Notes: generated by a model not told the origin, from the sequence alone. Positions 1-9,028 are shown, numbered from the stretch's first letter. The stretch: 64,000 nt of DNA from Rhodopseudomonas sp. (GCF_013377015.1 NZ_JACABA010000001.1:1013554-1077553); one strand, 5' to 3'. Made by a program: numbers and translations.

Positions 1-78
1 CGCAATGACGAACGTGACGGCCGGAGCTATCCGTCGCTTTCCTAATCGGACTATCCGGATGACGGTCGCTGCCTTGCG

Positions 79-1299
79 CTATTCGCTCACCGGCTTATCG
101 GAGATATCCCAGTCCGCGCCGTTGAAGATCGAGATGTAGAGCGTCTTCATCGGCGTGTAGTCGTCCGCCGTGTAGCTGTAGGTGATGCCGTCGAGCATAT
201 AGGGCGAGTGGAAGCCGTTCAGCGACGCCGCCTGCTTCAGGACGTTGGCCCGGGTCAGATCGTCGCCGCAGCGGCGCAGGATTTCCCCCATGGTCACCGC
301 CTGGCCGTAGCCCGCATAGGCGATGGTGTTGTCCTTGTCGACATTGGGGAGATATTTCTTGCGCAGCTCCTCGAACGCCAGCACGTCCGGGTCGTTGTCC
401 CAGCGCGGCACGCCGACTTCCTTGGAATAGCGGATGGCCACGATGCCCTTGGCGTTGTCGAGCCCGCCGGCGTGCAGGATCGACCGGCCGGTCGAGCCGG
501 CCGACAGCAGCTGCAGCGGCTTCCAGCCGAGTTCGGCAACCTTGCGGATCGACTGCGACGACGCCTTGCCGGTCGAGATGTTGTAGAACACGTCGGCGCC
601 GGACTTCGACAGGTTGATCAACTGCGAATCGATGGTCGGATCGGTCAGATCGTAGGTCGCCTCAGCCACCACCTTGGCCTTGCCGCCGGCGTCTTCCAGC
701 GCCTTCTTGAACGGCCCGAGGAAGTCGCGGCCGAAATCGTCGTTCTGGTACAGGATCGCGACCTTGGCTTCCGGCTTCACGCTGAGGACGTATTTGGCGA
801 GAACCCGCGCCTCGGTCGGATACAGCGGCAATCCGGCCATGGTCCATTTGTTGTTCTTCGGATCGTTCCATTTCGACGCGCCGGTGTTCAGCAGCAGCTG
901 CGGCACGCCCTTGGCATTGAGATATTTATGCACCGCGGTCTGCGGCGCGGTGCCGAGCGAGCCGTACAGCGCCAGCACCTCGTCCTGCTCGACCAGGCGG
1001 CGGGTCGCTTCCACCGCCTTCGGGGCGCTGTAGGAATCGTCCATGGTGAGGAACTTGATCTTGCGGCCGTTGATGCCGCCCTTGTCGTTCAGCATCTGGA
1101 AATAGGCCTCGCCGACGCGGCCGAGCACGCCGTAGAGCGAGCCGGGGCCGGAATGCGGCACGGTCTGGCCGATCCTGATTTCGGTGTCGCTGGCGCCGAA
1201 GTCGTATTTCTTCTCGGCGGCGAATGCGCCGGTCGCGGCGGACAGCATCGCGACGGCAATGGTCGCCCGGACGACGCGCGTCGACAGATGGTTTTTCAT
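79..1299 (-). CDS. Branched-chain amino acid (Liv-type) ABC transporter substrate-binding protein
   Basis: This is a periplasmic solute receptor of the LivK/Leu-Ile-Val-binding family, 406 residues. The start at 1299 is chosen over an upstream in-frame one because a GGAGAAG ribosome site precedes it and a clean signal peptide follows (basic MKNHLSTR, hydrophobic stretch, probable cut after ATGAFA near residue 27). The mature part opens with the family's typical GASDTEIRIGQT and contains the two-lobe features of the family (HSGPGSLYG, YQNDDFGRDFLGPFK). No permease or ATPase lies beside it, so it is an orphan receptor that may feed the transporter at 17-21 kb or one outside the window. The ligand cannot be told from sequence; aromatic or other carboxylic acids are common for such orphans. 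Confidence 0.9.
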   Translation of the reverse strand: MKNHLSTRVVRATIAVAMLSAATGAFAAEKKYDFGASDTEIRIGQTVPHSGPGSLYGVLGRVGEAYFQMLNDKGGINGRKIKFLTMDDSYSAPKAVEATRRLVEQDEVLALYGSLGTAPQTAVHKYLNAKGVPQLLLNTGASKWNDPKNNKWTMAGLPLYPTEARVLAKYVLSVKPEAKVAILYQNDDFGRDFLGPFKKALEDAGGKAKVVAEATYDLTDPTIDSQLINLSKSGADVFYNISTGKASSQSIRKVAELGWKPLQLLSAGSTGRSILHAGGLDNAKGIVAIRYSKEVGVPRWDNDPDVLAFEELRKKYLPNVDKDNTIAYAGYGQAVTMGEILRRCGDDLTRANVLKQAASLNGFHSPYMLDGITYSYTADDYTPMKTLYISIFNGADWDISDKPVSE

Positions 1300-1435
1300 T
1301 TTTGCTTCTCCCTGGACCTGCATTGTTCTGAGATTCTGGAAGGGTGGCAAGAGGCTGGCAAGAGCACGGCATGATCGCGATGCGAGGTCGCCCAAATTGG
1401 CGACGCGTTTTTCCGCGTTGCGGACAAACCGGCGA

Positions 1436-2362
1436 TCAGGCTTTCACGGCAACCGCGACCAGCCCGGGTACCGGCACACCGGTCTCGGTCCGCGACGACG
1501 CCAGTTCGAGGCGATCGAGCAGCAAACCGGCAGAGGCGACCGAGCTGCGTAGATGATCGACGCCGTGCGCGTAGCGAAGGCCCTCGACCAGCACCACGCC
1601 TTCGCCGGGATGGGTCTCGGCCGTGAACGCCAATACACCGCCCGGCGCCAGCACCCGCGCCGCTTCGCGCAGCAGTGACGCCAGATCGTGGACATAGACC
1701 ATCACATCGGCCGCCAGAATGAGATCGACGCTGGCTTCGGGCCGCAGCGCGAGCCACTCGACGATTTCCGCTACCTCGACCTGGGTGTAGAGGCCGGTAG
1801 CGCGGGCGAGTTCGACCATGCGCTGCGACAGATCGATGCCGACGATTGATTCGGTTCGGGCCGCAAAGGCATGAGCGGCGAGCCCGGTGCCGCAGCCGAG
1901 ATCGATCGCATCCTTGAAGAACGCGGACTTGCCCGCGGCGGCGCGGCTGGCCAGCACCGCCTGCAATAGCAAGGCCGGGGCGCAATAGCCGAGGCCCTCG
2001 ACCAAAGCTTTCTCGAATTTCGGCGCGTATTGATCGAATAGCGCGCGCACATAGGTCGGCTGCATGCCGGTCAATTCCGCGGCGCCGAGCCGCATCAGCC
2101 GAAGGCCGGCGCCGTTGCGGTCGCCGGCATCGTTGCTCTGGGCGTGACCGAAGGCGACGATGGCGCCGGCGCGGTCGCCGAGCTGCTCGCGGACTTCGCC
2201 CAACGTGAACCATGCGGTGGCGAAGCCCGGCGCCAGGCTGGTGGCCTGCACGAACAGGTCCTCGGCCGCCACCAGCTCGCCGCGCAGCTGCAGGTCGCGC
2301 GCGAAATCAAACCGCCGATCGGCGATCATATCGCCCGATGACATGAACAGGCGTGATGGCAT
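1436..2362 (-). CDS. SAM-dependent methyltransferase with N-terminal TPR-like region
   Basis: The protein has 308 residues if it starts at MPSRLFMSSG; nearby in-frame ATGs at 2344 and 2329 are alternatives. The first ~90 residues are helical with a TPR flavour (AEDLFVQATSLAPGFATAWFTLGEV). A class I Rossmann methyltransferase follows, with SAM motif I as DLGCGTGLAAHAF, an acidic end to the next strand (IVGIDLSQRMVELAR) and the VLAPGGVLAFTAET strand-loop. The substrate is unknown; proteins of this build are often annotated TPR-methyltransferase in Rhizobiales. It is divergent from the exonuclease/ligase pair, with about 90 bp between the start codons, so a shared promoter region is likely. Confidence 0.85.
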   Translation of the reverse strand: MPSRLFMSSGDMIADRRFDFARDLQLRGELVAAEDLFVQATSLAPGFATAWFTLGEVREQLGDRAGAIVAFGHAQSNDAGDRNGAGLRLMRLGAAELTGMQPTYVRALFDQYAPKFEKALVEGLGYCAPALLLQAVLASRAAAGKSAFFKDAIDLGCGTGLAAHAFAARTESIVGIDLSQRMVELARATGLYTQVEVAEIVEWLALRPEASVDLILAADVMVYVHDLASLLREAARVLAPGGVLAFTAETHPGEGVVLVEGLRYAHGVDHLRSSVASAGLLLDRLELASSRTETGVPVPGLVAVAVKA

Positions 2363-2451
2363 TTTGGGAACCGGTTGCCGGGGCGGGAATTCGCAAGCGC
2401 CGAAAGACTCGCAGCACTCGAATGAACCCGCCACCGCCTTATATAGGCAGG

Positions 2452-3492
2452 ATGCGCCCGCACGACATCCTGATTCCCGCCGCCGCCGGCCTGTGCTGCA
2501 AGCCGGGTGGCTTTCATATCGATCCGGTGCGGACGGTGGAACGCGCCCTGATCACCCACGGCCATTCCGACCACGCCCGGCCCGGCCACGGCGCGGTGCT
2601 GGCCACGCAGGAAACCCTCGACCTGATGCGGCTGCGCTACGGCGACAATTTCGCGCGCAGCACACAGGCGATCGGCTATGGCGAGGAGATCCGGCTCGGC
2701 GACGTGCGGGTGAGATTCCATCCGGCCGGCCATGTGCTCGGCTCGGCGCAGGTCGCGGTGACGTGCGAAAAGACCTGCATCGTCGCCGCCGGCGACTATA
2801 AGGACGCGCCCGACCCGACCTGCACGCCGTTCGAAATCGTACCGTGTGACGTCTTCATCACGGAAGCCACCTTCGGGCTGCCGGTGTTTCGCCACGGCAA
2901 TGCCAGCGCCGAGGTGAACAAACTGCTGTCCTCGGTGGCGCTGTTTCCGGAGCGGGCGCATCTGGTCGGCGCCTATTCGCTCGGCAAGGCGCAGCGCGTG
3001 ATCGCGCTGATCCGGCAGGCCGGCTATGACGCACCGATCTATCTGCACGGCGCGATGGAGACCATCACCAGCTATTATCAGAGCCGCGGCGTGGAACTTG
3101 GCGAGCTGCGCCCGGTGAAGGGCGTCAGGAAGGCCGACCTCGCCGGCACCATCACGCTAGCGCCGCCGTCGGCGACCTCCGACATCTGGACGCGACGCTT
3201 CCCCGATCCGGTCACCGCGTTCGCCTCGGGCTGGATGCGGGTGCGCGCTCGCGCCCGGCAGCGCGGCGTCGAGCTGCCGCTGGTGATTTCCGATCACGCC
3301 GACTGGGACGGGCTCACCTCGACGATTGCGGCCACCGGCGCCGGCGAGATCTGGGTCACCCACGGCCAGGAAGACGCGCTGGTGCATTGGTGCACGACAC
3401 AGGGCTTGGTGGCACGGCCGCTGGCGCTGGTCGGCTATGGCGACGAAGACGGCGACGAGGCGCTGTCCGCGAGCGAAAGCGCCGAGGCATGA
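2452..3492 (+). CDS. Ligase-associated DNA exonuclease (metallo-beta-lactamase/beta-CASP type)
   Basis: A 346-residue metallo-beta-lactamase-fold nuclease of the family usually found beside ATP-dependent DNA ligase (TIGR04122-like). The zinc motif THGHSDH is visible with H36, H38, D40 and H41; further ligands are probable in PAGHVLGSAQ and the C-terminal SDHADWDG. It starts at the ATG in front of RPHDILIPA, the family's normal N terminus. Its stop overlaps the ligase start as ATGA, so the two are translationally coupled. Known relatives process DNA or RNA ends before ligation. In many genomes this pair is followed by an Lhr-like helicase and a phosphoesterase; neither is present here. Confidence 0.88.
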   Translation: MRPHDILIPAAAGLCCKPGGFHIDPVRTVERALITHGHSDHARPGHGAVLATQETLDLMRLRYGDNFARSTQAIGYGEEIRLGDVRVRFHPAGHVLGSAQVAVTCEKTCIVAAGDYKDAPDPTCTPFEIVPCDVFITEATFGLPVFRHGNASAEVNKLLSSVALFPERAHLVGAYSLGKAQRVIALIRQAGYDAPIYLHGAMETITSYYQSRGVELGELRPVKGVRKADLAGTITLAPPSATSDIWTRRFPDPVTAFASGWMRVRARARQRGVELPLVISDHADWDGLTSTIAATGAGEIWVTHGQEDALVHWCTTQGLVARPLALVGYGDEDGDEALSASESAEA

Positions 3493-5300
3493 ACCGCTTC
3501 GCCGAACTGCTCGACCGCCTGGCCTATGAGCCCGGCCGCAACAACAAGCTGCGGCTGATCACGAATTACTTGCGCTCCACCAAAGATCCTGACCGCGGCT
3601 ACGCGCTGGCGGCGCTGACCGCCGCGCTGTCGTTCAAGCACGCCAAGGCCGGCCTGATCCGTGAACTGATCGCCGAGCGCACCGATCCGGTGCTGTTCGC
3701 GCTGTCCTATGATTACGTCGGCGATCTGTCGGAGACGGTGGCGCTGATGTGGCCCACGCCACGAACGCACGCCAGCTCCCCTCCCCCTTGCGGGGAGGGG
3801 TCGGGGGTGGGGGGCCACAACGGAAGCCTCGCCTCGGATCACCCCCCACCCCAACCCTCCCCCGCAAGGGGGGAGGGAGCGCGCCCTGCTTGGGGCAAGG
3901 GAGCAGGCCACAACAATCCGCCGCCGACGCTGACCGACGTCGTCACCACGCTTTCCACCCTCGGCAAGGCCGAATTGCCGGCGCAGCTGGCGCGCTGGCT
4001 CGACGAATTGGACGAGACCGGGCGCTGGGCGCTGCTGAAGCTGGTCACCGGCGGATTGCGGGTCGGCGTGTCGGCGCGGCTGGCGAAGACCGCGGCGGCG
4101 GCGCTCGGCGACAAGGATGCGCACGATGTCGAGCTAATCTGGCCTGGGCTGGCGCCACCCTATCTCGAGCTGTTCGCCTGGCTGGAAGGCCGCGCGGATA
4201 AGCCGGTCAATCTCGATCCGACGCCGTTCCGCCCGGTGATGCTGGCGCATGCGATCGCGGACAACGATTTCGTCGGCCTCGATCCGACTGACTACATCGC
4301 GGAATGGAAATGGGACGGCATCCGGATTCAGGCGGTCAGCGGGCGCGATGCGGAGGACAACATCGTCGCGCGGCTCTATTCGCGCACCGGAGAAGATATC
4401 ACCGGGAGCTTCCCTGACCTATTGCCGTCGCTGCGCCTGCCCGGTGCGATCGATGGCGAACTGCTGGTGCTACGCGACGGCCGGGTGCAGTCCTTCAACG
4501 TGCTGCAGCAGCGGCTCAACCGCAAGACCGTGACGCCGAAGCTGATCAAGGACTATCCGATCCATCTGCGCGCCTACGATCTGCTCGGCGACGGCGACAC
4601 CGACTTGCGCATGCTGCCGTTCGCCGAACGCCGTGCGCGGCTGGAAAATTTCATCGCCAGGCTCGACGATCCGCGGATCGACCTGTCGCCGACGATCGCC
4701 TTCGCCGACTGGGACGCGCTGACCGCGGCGCGCCGCGATCCGGCCGGCGCGGGAGCGAGCCTCGACGCCGACGCGGTCGAGGGCGTGATGCTGAAGCGGC
4801 GCGACGCGCTATATCTGCCGGGGCGGCCGAAGGGCCAGTGGTGGAAATGGAAGCACGACCCGCACATCATCGACGCGGTGCTGATGTATGCCCAGCGCGG
4901 CCATGGCAAGCGCTCGTCCTATTATTCCGACTACACCTTCGGGGTCTGGACCGAAGGCGATTCCGGCGACCAGTTGGTGCCGGTCGGCAAGGCCTATTTC
5001 GGCTTCACCGACGAGGAACTGCTGCAGATCGACCGCTTCGTTCGCCGCAATACCACCGAGAAATTCGGGCCGGTCCGCCATGTCGTGCATGAACCGGATC
5101 AGGGCTTGGTGCTGGAGGTGGCGTTCGAGGGGCTGCAGCGCTCGCCGCGGCACAAATCCGGGGTGGCGATGCGGTTTCCACGGATCAGCCGGCTGCGCTG
5201 GGACAAGCCGCCGCGCGAGGCCGACCGGTTGGAGACGCTGGAACGAATGCTGACGGCGGATGCCACAATTCAGTCGACCACCTCGTCCGGCGGCCATTGA
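3489..5300 (+). CDS. ATP-dependent DNA ligase with an in-frame repeat insertion
   Basis: A 603-residue ATP-dependent DNA ligase that seals nicks using an adenylated lysine. The adenylation motif EWKWDGIR puts the nucleophile at K274; the other nucleotidyltransferase motifs are recognisable (IDGELLV, VEGVMLKRRDALY, WWKWKHD), and the OB-fold domain runs to the C terminus. The N-terminal DNA-binding domain (KLRLITNYL, ALAALTAALSF) is interrupted at about residues 93-145 by low-complexity Pro/Gly/Arg sequence. This is encoded by a GC-rich palindromic repeat, and native sequence resumes at HNNPPPTLTDVV. Without it the protein would be close to the 540-560 residues usual for the family. The frame is preserved, so the gene is probably still functional. 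Probably involved in repair with the overlapping exonuclease. Confidence 0.9.
   Translation: MNRFAELLDRLAYEPGRNNKLRLITNYLRSTKDPDRGYALAALTAALSFKHAKAGLIRELIAERTDPVLFALSYDYVGDLSETVALMWPTPRTHASSPPPCGEGSGVGGHNGSLASDHPPPQPSPARGEGARPAWGKGAGHNNPPPTLTDVVTTLSTLGKAELPAQLARWLDELDETGRWALLKLVTGGLRVGVSARLAKTAAAALGDKDAHDVELIWPGLAPPYLELFAWLEGRADKPVNLDPTPFRPVMLAHAIADNDFVGLDPTDYIAEWKWDGIRIQAVSGRDAEDNIVARLYSRTGEDITGSFPDLLPSLRLPGAIDGELLVLRDGRVQSFNVLQQRLNRKTVTPKLIKDYPIHLRAYDLLGDGDTDLRMLPFAERRARLENFIARLDDPRIDLSPTIAFADWDALTAARRDPAGAGASLDADAVEGVMLKRRDALYLPGRPKGQWWKWKHDPHIIDAVLMYAQRGHGKRSSYYSDYTFGVWTEGDSGDQLVPVGKAYFGFTDEELLQIDRFVRRNTTEKFGPVRHVVHEPDQGLVLEVAFEGLQRSPRHKSGVAMRFPRISRLRWDKPPREADRLETLERMLTADATIQSTTSSGGH
3777..3877. 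repeat. Palindromic GC-rich element inside the ligase gene
   Basis: Two arms of roughly 38 bases (about 3777-3817 and 3840-3877) form an imperfect inverted repeat. Each arm contains its own smaller palindrome of the form CCCTCCCCC-TTGC-GGGGAGGG. The arms are separated by about 22 bases. This nested architecture and composition match short palindromic repeats scattered in Bradyrhizobium-type genomes. The copy lies wholly inside the ligase coding sequence and is translated without a stop. Confidence 0.8.
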
Positions 5301-5370
5301 CGGGATCAAACCGGTTTCCCATCTGCTTTGCAGCGACTATCATGCGCAAAATCCGCGCGAGGAACGATCG

Positions 5371-5673
5371 ATGCCCAACGACACACGTGAATTGCCGGCG
5401 ACCAATGACAGTCTGACCCGCTTCCTGGGCGGCTCGCCTTTGACGGTGGTGTTCCGGCTGTCGCTGCTGTCGATCCTGGTCGGCGTGGTGCTGGCGGCGA
5501 TCGGCTTCGATCCGTGGAATATCATTGCCAGTATCCGAACCCTGTTCCAGCGGATCTGGGATCTCGGCTTCGACGCCATCAACGGACTGTGGCGCTATTT
5601 CCTGCTGGGCGCGGTGATCGTGGTGCCGATCTGGCTACTGTCGCGGTTGTTTGGAGCGCCGAACGGGCGGTAA
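5371..5673 (+). CDS. Small integral membrane protein (possibly DUF6460)
   Basis: A 100-residue protein with two hydrophobic segments: about residues 26-50 (VVFRLSLLSILVGVVLAAIGF) and 74-92 (YFLLGAVIVVPIWLLSRLF). Between them is an amphipathic stretch with conserved-looking aromatic residues (WNIIASIRTLFQRIWDLGFD). The N terminus is hydrophilic. The ATG sits after GAGGAACGATCG, an acceptable ribosome site. It follows the ligase by 70 bases and precedes the MATE transporter by 21 on the same strand. No function is known; similar short proteins are widespread in Rhizobiales. Confidence 0.75.
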   Translation: MPNDTRELPATNDSLTRFLGGSPLTVVFRLSLLSILVGVVLAAIGFDPWNIIASIRTLFQRIWDLGFDAINGLWRYFLLGAVIVVPIWLLSRLFGAPNGR

Positions 5674-5694
5674 TCCGCCCGCGAGACGAAGCCG

Positions 5695-7020
5695 TTGTCT
5701 TCCGCTTCCGCCGTCACCAACCGGCGCGTCTTTGCGATCGCCGGCCCGGCGATGCTGGCCAATCTCACCACCCCGCTGCTCGGCATCGTCTCCACCGCTG
5801 CGATCGGTCAGCTCGGCGATCCGCATCTGCTCGGCGGCGTGGCGCTGGCCTCGGTGGCGTTCGACTGCATCTTTTGGCTGTTCGGCTTCCTGCGGATGGC
5901 GACGCTGGCCTTCACCGCGCAGGCGCTCGGCGCCGGCGACCGCATCGAAGTCCGCGCGGTGCTGGCTCGCGCTTTGCTGCTCGGGCTTGCCATCGGCCTC
6001 TTGCTGATCGCACTGCGCACGCCGCTGGCCGCGCTGACCTTCTGGGTGATGGGCGGCAGCGAAGCCGTGACCGCGGCGGCGCGGCAGTACTTCTTCATCC
6101 GGCTGTGGTCGGCGCCGCTGATGCTCGGCAACTATGTGCTGCTCGGCTGGCTGGTCGGCCAGGCCCGCACCGGGATCGCGCTGGCGATCCAGGTCGGCAT
6201 CAACTGCGTCAACATGGCGCTGACGGCGGTGCTGGTGCTCGCCGCCGGCCAGGGCATCGCCGGCGCCGCGATCGCCACGGTGGCGGCCGAGACCGGCGGC
6301 TTCATCGTCGGCCTGATCGTGGCCTGGCAGTTCCTCGGTCGACGCCTGGGCGTGTCCCGCGCCGTGCTGCTGGATCGCGCCCGGCTGCTACGGCTGCTGG
6401 TGATGAACCGCGACATCATGATCCGCACCGCCGCGCTGATCGCGGCGTTCCTGATCTTCGCGTCGCAGAGCGCCCGCGCCGGCGACCTGACGCTGGCCGC
6501 CAACGCGGTGTTGAACAATTTCCTGATGATCGGCTCGTTCTTTCTCGACGGCCTCGCCAACGCCGCCGAGCAGCTGTGCGGCCAGAGTTTCGGCGCCCGC
6601 GACCGCCGCGCCTTCGCGCGCGCGGTGAGGCTGGTGCTGATCTGGAGCGCGCTGTTCGGCGCCGCGGTGACGGCGCTGTTCGCGCTGTTCGGCAACACGC
6701 TGATCGATATCATCACCGCCAGTCCCGAGATCCGGGTCGCTGCGCGCGAGGCCATGCTGCTGGCGGCACTGGCGCCGGTCTGCGGCGTCGCGGCCTATTG
6801 CTATGACGGCATCTATATCGGCGCCACCTGGGCGCGCGAGATGCGCAACCTGATGCTGGCGGCATTCGCCGCCTATCTGGCGGCCCTCTATCTGCTGGCG
6901 CCGTTCGGCAATGCCGGGCTGTGGAGCGCGCTGCTGCTGTTCCTGCTGTGCCGTGGCGCGCTGCAGGCGCTGCGCTATCCGGCGATGGTACGGGTTTCGT
7001 TTCCACGGGGAACGGCGTAG
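5695..7020 (+). CDS. MATE family multidrug/toxin efflux transporter
   Basis: A 441-residue polytopic membrane protein with about twelve hydrophobic helices arranged as two similar halves, the signature of MATE antiporters that export cationic compounds using a Na+ or H+ gradient. The N-terminal helix reads FAIAGPAMLANLTTPLLGIV, typical of the DinF branch; the half-repeat begins near LVMNRDIMIRTAALIAAF. The start is a TTG at 5695, giving the most natural N terminus. There is no good ATG before MLANLTT (residue 19), which would cut into helix 1. It follows the small membrane protein by 21 bases. Confidence 0.88.
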   Translation: MSSASAVTNRRVFAIAGPAMLANLTTPLLGIVSTAAIGQLGDPHLLGGVALASVAFDCIFWLFGFLRMATLAFTAQALGAGDRIEVRAVLARALLLGLAIGLLLIALRTPLAALTFWVMGGSEAVTAAARQYFFIRLWSAPLMLGNYVLLGWLVGQARTGIALAIQVGINCVNMALTAVLVLAAGQGIAGAAIATVAAETGGFIVGLIVAWQFLGRRLGVSRAVLLDRARLLRLLVMNRDIMIRTAALIAAFLIFASQSARAGDLTLAANAVLNNFLMIGSFFLDGLANAAEQLCGQSFGARDRRAFARAVRLVLIWSALFGAAVTALFALFGNTLIDIITASPEIRVAAREAMLLAALAPVCGVAAYCYDGIYIGATWAREMRNLMLAAFAAYLAALYLLAPFGNAGLWSALLLFLLCRGALQALRYPAMVRVSFPRGTA

Positions 7021-7074
7021 AGCAGATTTCCGGCCGCCGGTTCCCGGCGATGCGTCAGATCAACGGAGCAAGCG

Positions 7075-7809
7075 ATGCAACTGCGGTTTGTCGGCTGCGG
7101 CGACGCGCTAGGGTCCGGCGGCAGGCTCAATACCTGCTTCCACGTCAGCGGCGAGCGGGTCAATTTCCTGATCGATTGCGGAGCCTCGTCGCTGGCCGCA
7201 CTGAAGCGCTACGGGATTTCGCGCGACGACCTCGACCTGATCCTGATCACCCATTTCCACGGCGATCATTTCGGCGGGCTGCCGTTCCTGCTGCTCGACG
7301 CCCAGTTCGCCAAGCGCAAGCGACCGCTGGTGATCGCCGGCCCTTCTGGCATCGACATCCGGCTGACGCGGCTGATGGAGGCGCTGTTCGAGCACTCCTC
7401 GGCGACCAAGCCAGGATACGAGTTGTCGGTGGTGTCGCTCGAACCGGGCCAGGCGCGCGAATTCGGCGCCGTGAAGGTAACGCCGTTCCCGGTGGTCCAT
7501 GGCGATTCCGGCGGGCCGTTCTTCGCCTACCGGGTCGAGGCCGAAGGCCGCACCATCGCCTATAGCGGCGACACCCAGTGGACCGATACATTGGTGAGCG
7601 CCGCGCACGACGCCGACCTGTTCATCGCCGAGGCCTATTACCACGACAAGATCGTGAAGAATCACCTCAGCCTGAAAATGCTGGAAACCCATTTGCCGGA
7701 GATCAACCCGAAGCGGCTGGTGCTGACCCATATGAGCGACGACATGCTGCGCCGGCTCGACACGCTGCCGCACATGGCGGCGAGCGACGGGCTGATCGTG
7801 GAATTGTAA
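7075..7809 (+). CDS. MBL-fold metal-dependent hydrolase (RNase Z-like)
   Basis: A 244-residue metallo-beta-lactamase-fold enzyme. The metal motif THFHGDH gives H60, H62, D64 and H65; a later His is in PVVHGD, the bridging Asp is probably in AYSGDTQW, and a final His is in LTHMSDD. The opening MQLRFVGCGDALGSGGR resembles RNase Z/arylsulfatase-type members, but the exosite arm of true tRNase Z is not obvious at this length, so tRNA processing should not be assumed. The nearest better-known relatives are annotated as MBL-fold hydrolases of unknown substrate. Confidence 0.85.
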   Translation: MQLRFVGCGDALGSGGRLNTCFHVSGERVNFLIDCGASSLAALKRYGISRDDLDLILITHFHGDHFGGLPFLLLDAQFAKRKRPLVIAGPSGIDIRLTRLMEALFEHSSATKPGYELSVVSLEPGQAREFGAVKVTPFPVVHGDSGGPFFAYRVEAEGRTIAYSGDTQWTDTLVSAAHDADLFIAEAYYHDKIVKNHLSLKMLETHLPEINPKRLVLTHMSDDMLRRLDTLPHMAASDGLIVEL

Positions 7810-7815
7810 GAGTTG

Positions 7816-7927
7816 TCATTCCGGGGCGCGAGGCCACAGGCCGAGCGAACCTGGAATCTCGCGACACGGTGATAACTGCAAGATTCCGGGTTCGCACGCA
7901 GCTATCGCTGCGCGCGCCCCGGAATGA
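7816..7927. repeat. Nested inverted repeat between two convergent genes
   Basis: The outer arms, TCATTCCGGGGCGCG at 7816-7830 and CGCGCCCCGGAATGA at 7913-7927, are perfect reverse complements. A second, inner pair (around GCGAACCTGGAATCT and AGATTCCGGGTTCGC) is nearly perfect. The element fills the gap between the convergent hydrolase and pyrD genes, where it could act as a bidirectional terminator. The sequence type is a common interspersed repeat of Bradyrhizobiaceae. Confidence 0.85.
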
Positions 7928-7933
7928 CGAACC

Positions 7934-9028
7934 TCAGATCGGCCAGTCTTCGGCGGTGATGGTGGGCGCATCGGCGCCGACGATTTCGGACAGCGCATCG
8001 CGGCCGGTGCGCAGCAGCGTCGAGGCGAGGTCGGTCTTGATGCTCTCCACCAGGCCGAGCCCCTTGTAGATCAGCGCCGAATAGAGCTGGATCAGGCTGG
8101 CGCCGGCGCGGATCTTGGTGAGCGCCGCCCCGCCGGAGTCGATGCCACCGACTCCGATCAGTGGAAACGCGCCCTCGGCGCGGACATAGGTCTCCGCCAC
8201 CATCCGGGTCGAGAGCCGGAACAGCGGCCGGCCGCTCAATCCGCCCTGCTCCTTCGAGCGGACCCGATCGCGCAAGGTCGGCGGCCGCGCCAGCGTGGTA
8301 TTGGCCACGATCATGCCGTCAACGCGCCGCGAGCGGGCGACGTGGACCACGTCGTCGAGTTCGTTCAGGGTCAGATCCGGCGCGATCTTCAGCAGCACCG
8401 GCGTATCGCCAGCGTTCTGCCGCACCCTCTCGCGGGCCTCGATCACCTTGGCCAAGAGATCGTCCAGCGCCGCTGCCTGCTGCAGATTGCGCAGGCCGGG
8501 CGTGTTCGGCGACGACACGTTGACGGTGAAGTAGCTCGCCACCGGCGCGAAAGTCTCGATCAGCTTGACGTAGTCGGCGACGCGATCGTCGCTGTCCTTG
8601 TTGGCGCCGACATTGACGCCGACGATGCCGCCGAGATGCGCGCGCGCCGCCAGCCGCCGCAGCACCGCGTCGGCGCCGTCATTGTTGAAGCCCATGCGGT
8701 TGACGATGCCCTCGTCGCGTTCCAGCCGGAACAGCCGCGGTCGCGGGTTGCCGGTTTGCGGGCGCGGCGTCACCGTGCCGATTTCGACGAAGCCGAAGCC
8801 CAGCCGCAGCAGCGCGTCCGGCGCCTCGGCATTCTTGTCGAAGCCGGCCGCGATCCCGACCGGATTGGGAAAATTCAGGCCGAAGGCGCGCACCGCCAGT
8901 TTCGGGTCGTCCGGCAGCGGCCGCACCTGCGGCAGCAGGCGCAAGCCCTGGATCGCCAGCCGGTGGGCGTCCTCCGGGTCGAACCAGCGCAGCAGCGGCA
9001 AGGAGAACGCATCGAAGGCGCGGATCAT
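7934..9028 (-). CDS. pyrD: Dihydroorotate dehydrogenase (quinone), class 2
   Basis: Fourth step of pyrimidine synthesis: oxidises dihydroorotate to orotate with FMN and passes electrons to membrane quinone. The 364 residues show class 2 hallmarks: an amphipathic membrane-binding N terminus (AFSLPLLRWFDPEDAHRLAI), AAGFDKNAEA, FVEIGTVTPRPQ, RLFRLERDEGIVNRMGFNN, the catalytic-base region NVSSPNTPGLRNLQ (Ser class), and FMN phosphate binding at GVGGIDSGGAAL. The start overlaps the stop of the upstream DUF952 gene as ATGA, so the two are coupled. This gene pair is usual in alphaproteobacteria. Confidence 0.97.
   Translation of the reverse strand: MIRAFDAFSLPLLRWFDPEDAHRLAIQGLRLLPQVRPLPDDPKLAVRAFGLNFPNPVGIAAGFDKNAEAPDALLRLGFGFVEIGTVTPRPQTGNPRPRLFRLERDEGIVNRMGFNNDGADAVLRRLAARAHLGGIVGVNVGANKDSDDRVADYVKLIETFAPVASYFTVNVSSPNTPGLRNLQQAAALDDLLAKVIEARERVRQNAGDTPVLLKIAPDLTLNELDDVVHVARSRRVDGMIVANTTLARPPTLRDRVRSKEQGGLSGRPLFRLSTRMVAETYVRAEGAFPLIGVGGIDSGGAALTKIRAGASLIQLYSALIYKGLGLVESIKTDLASTLLRTGRDALSEIVGADAPTITAEDWPI

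Noticed and set aside
1-60. Possible tail of a GC-rich interspersed repeat at the window edge
   Set aside because: Only a few bases (AATGACGAA) match the arm of the repeat at 7.9 kb; the partner arm would be outside the window.
5514-6806. Long open frame overlapping the MATE exporter on the same strand
   Set aside because: Arg/Ala/Gly-rich composition typical of a shifted frame in GC-rich DNA; the overlapping frame encodes a clear transporter.
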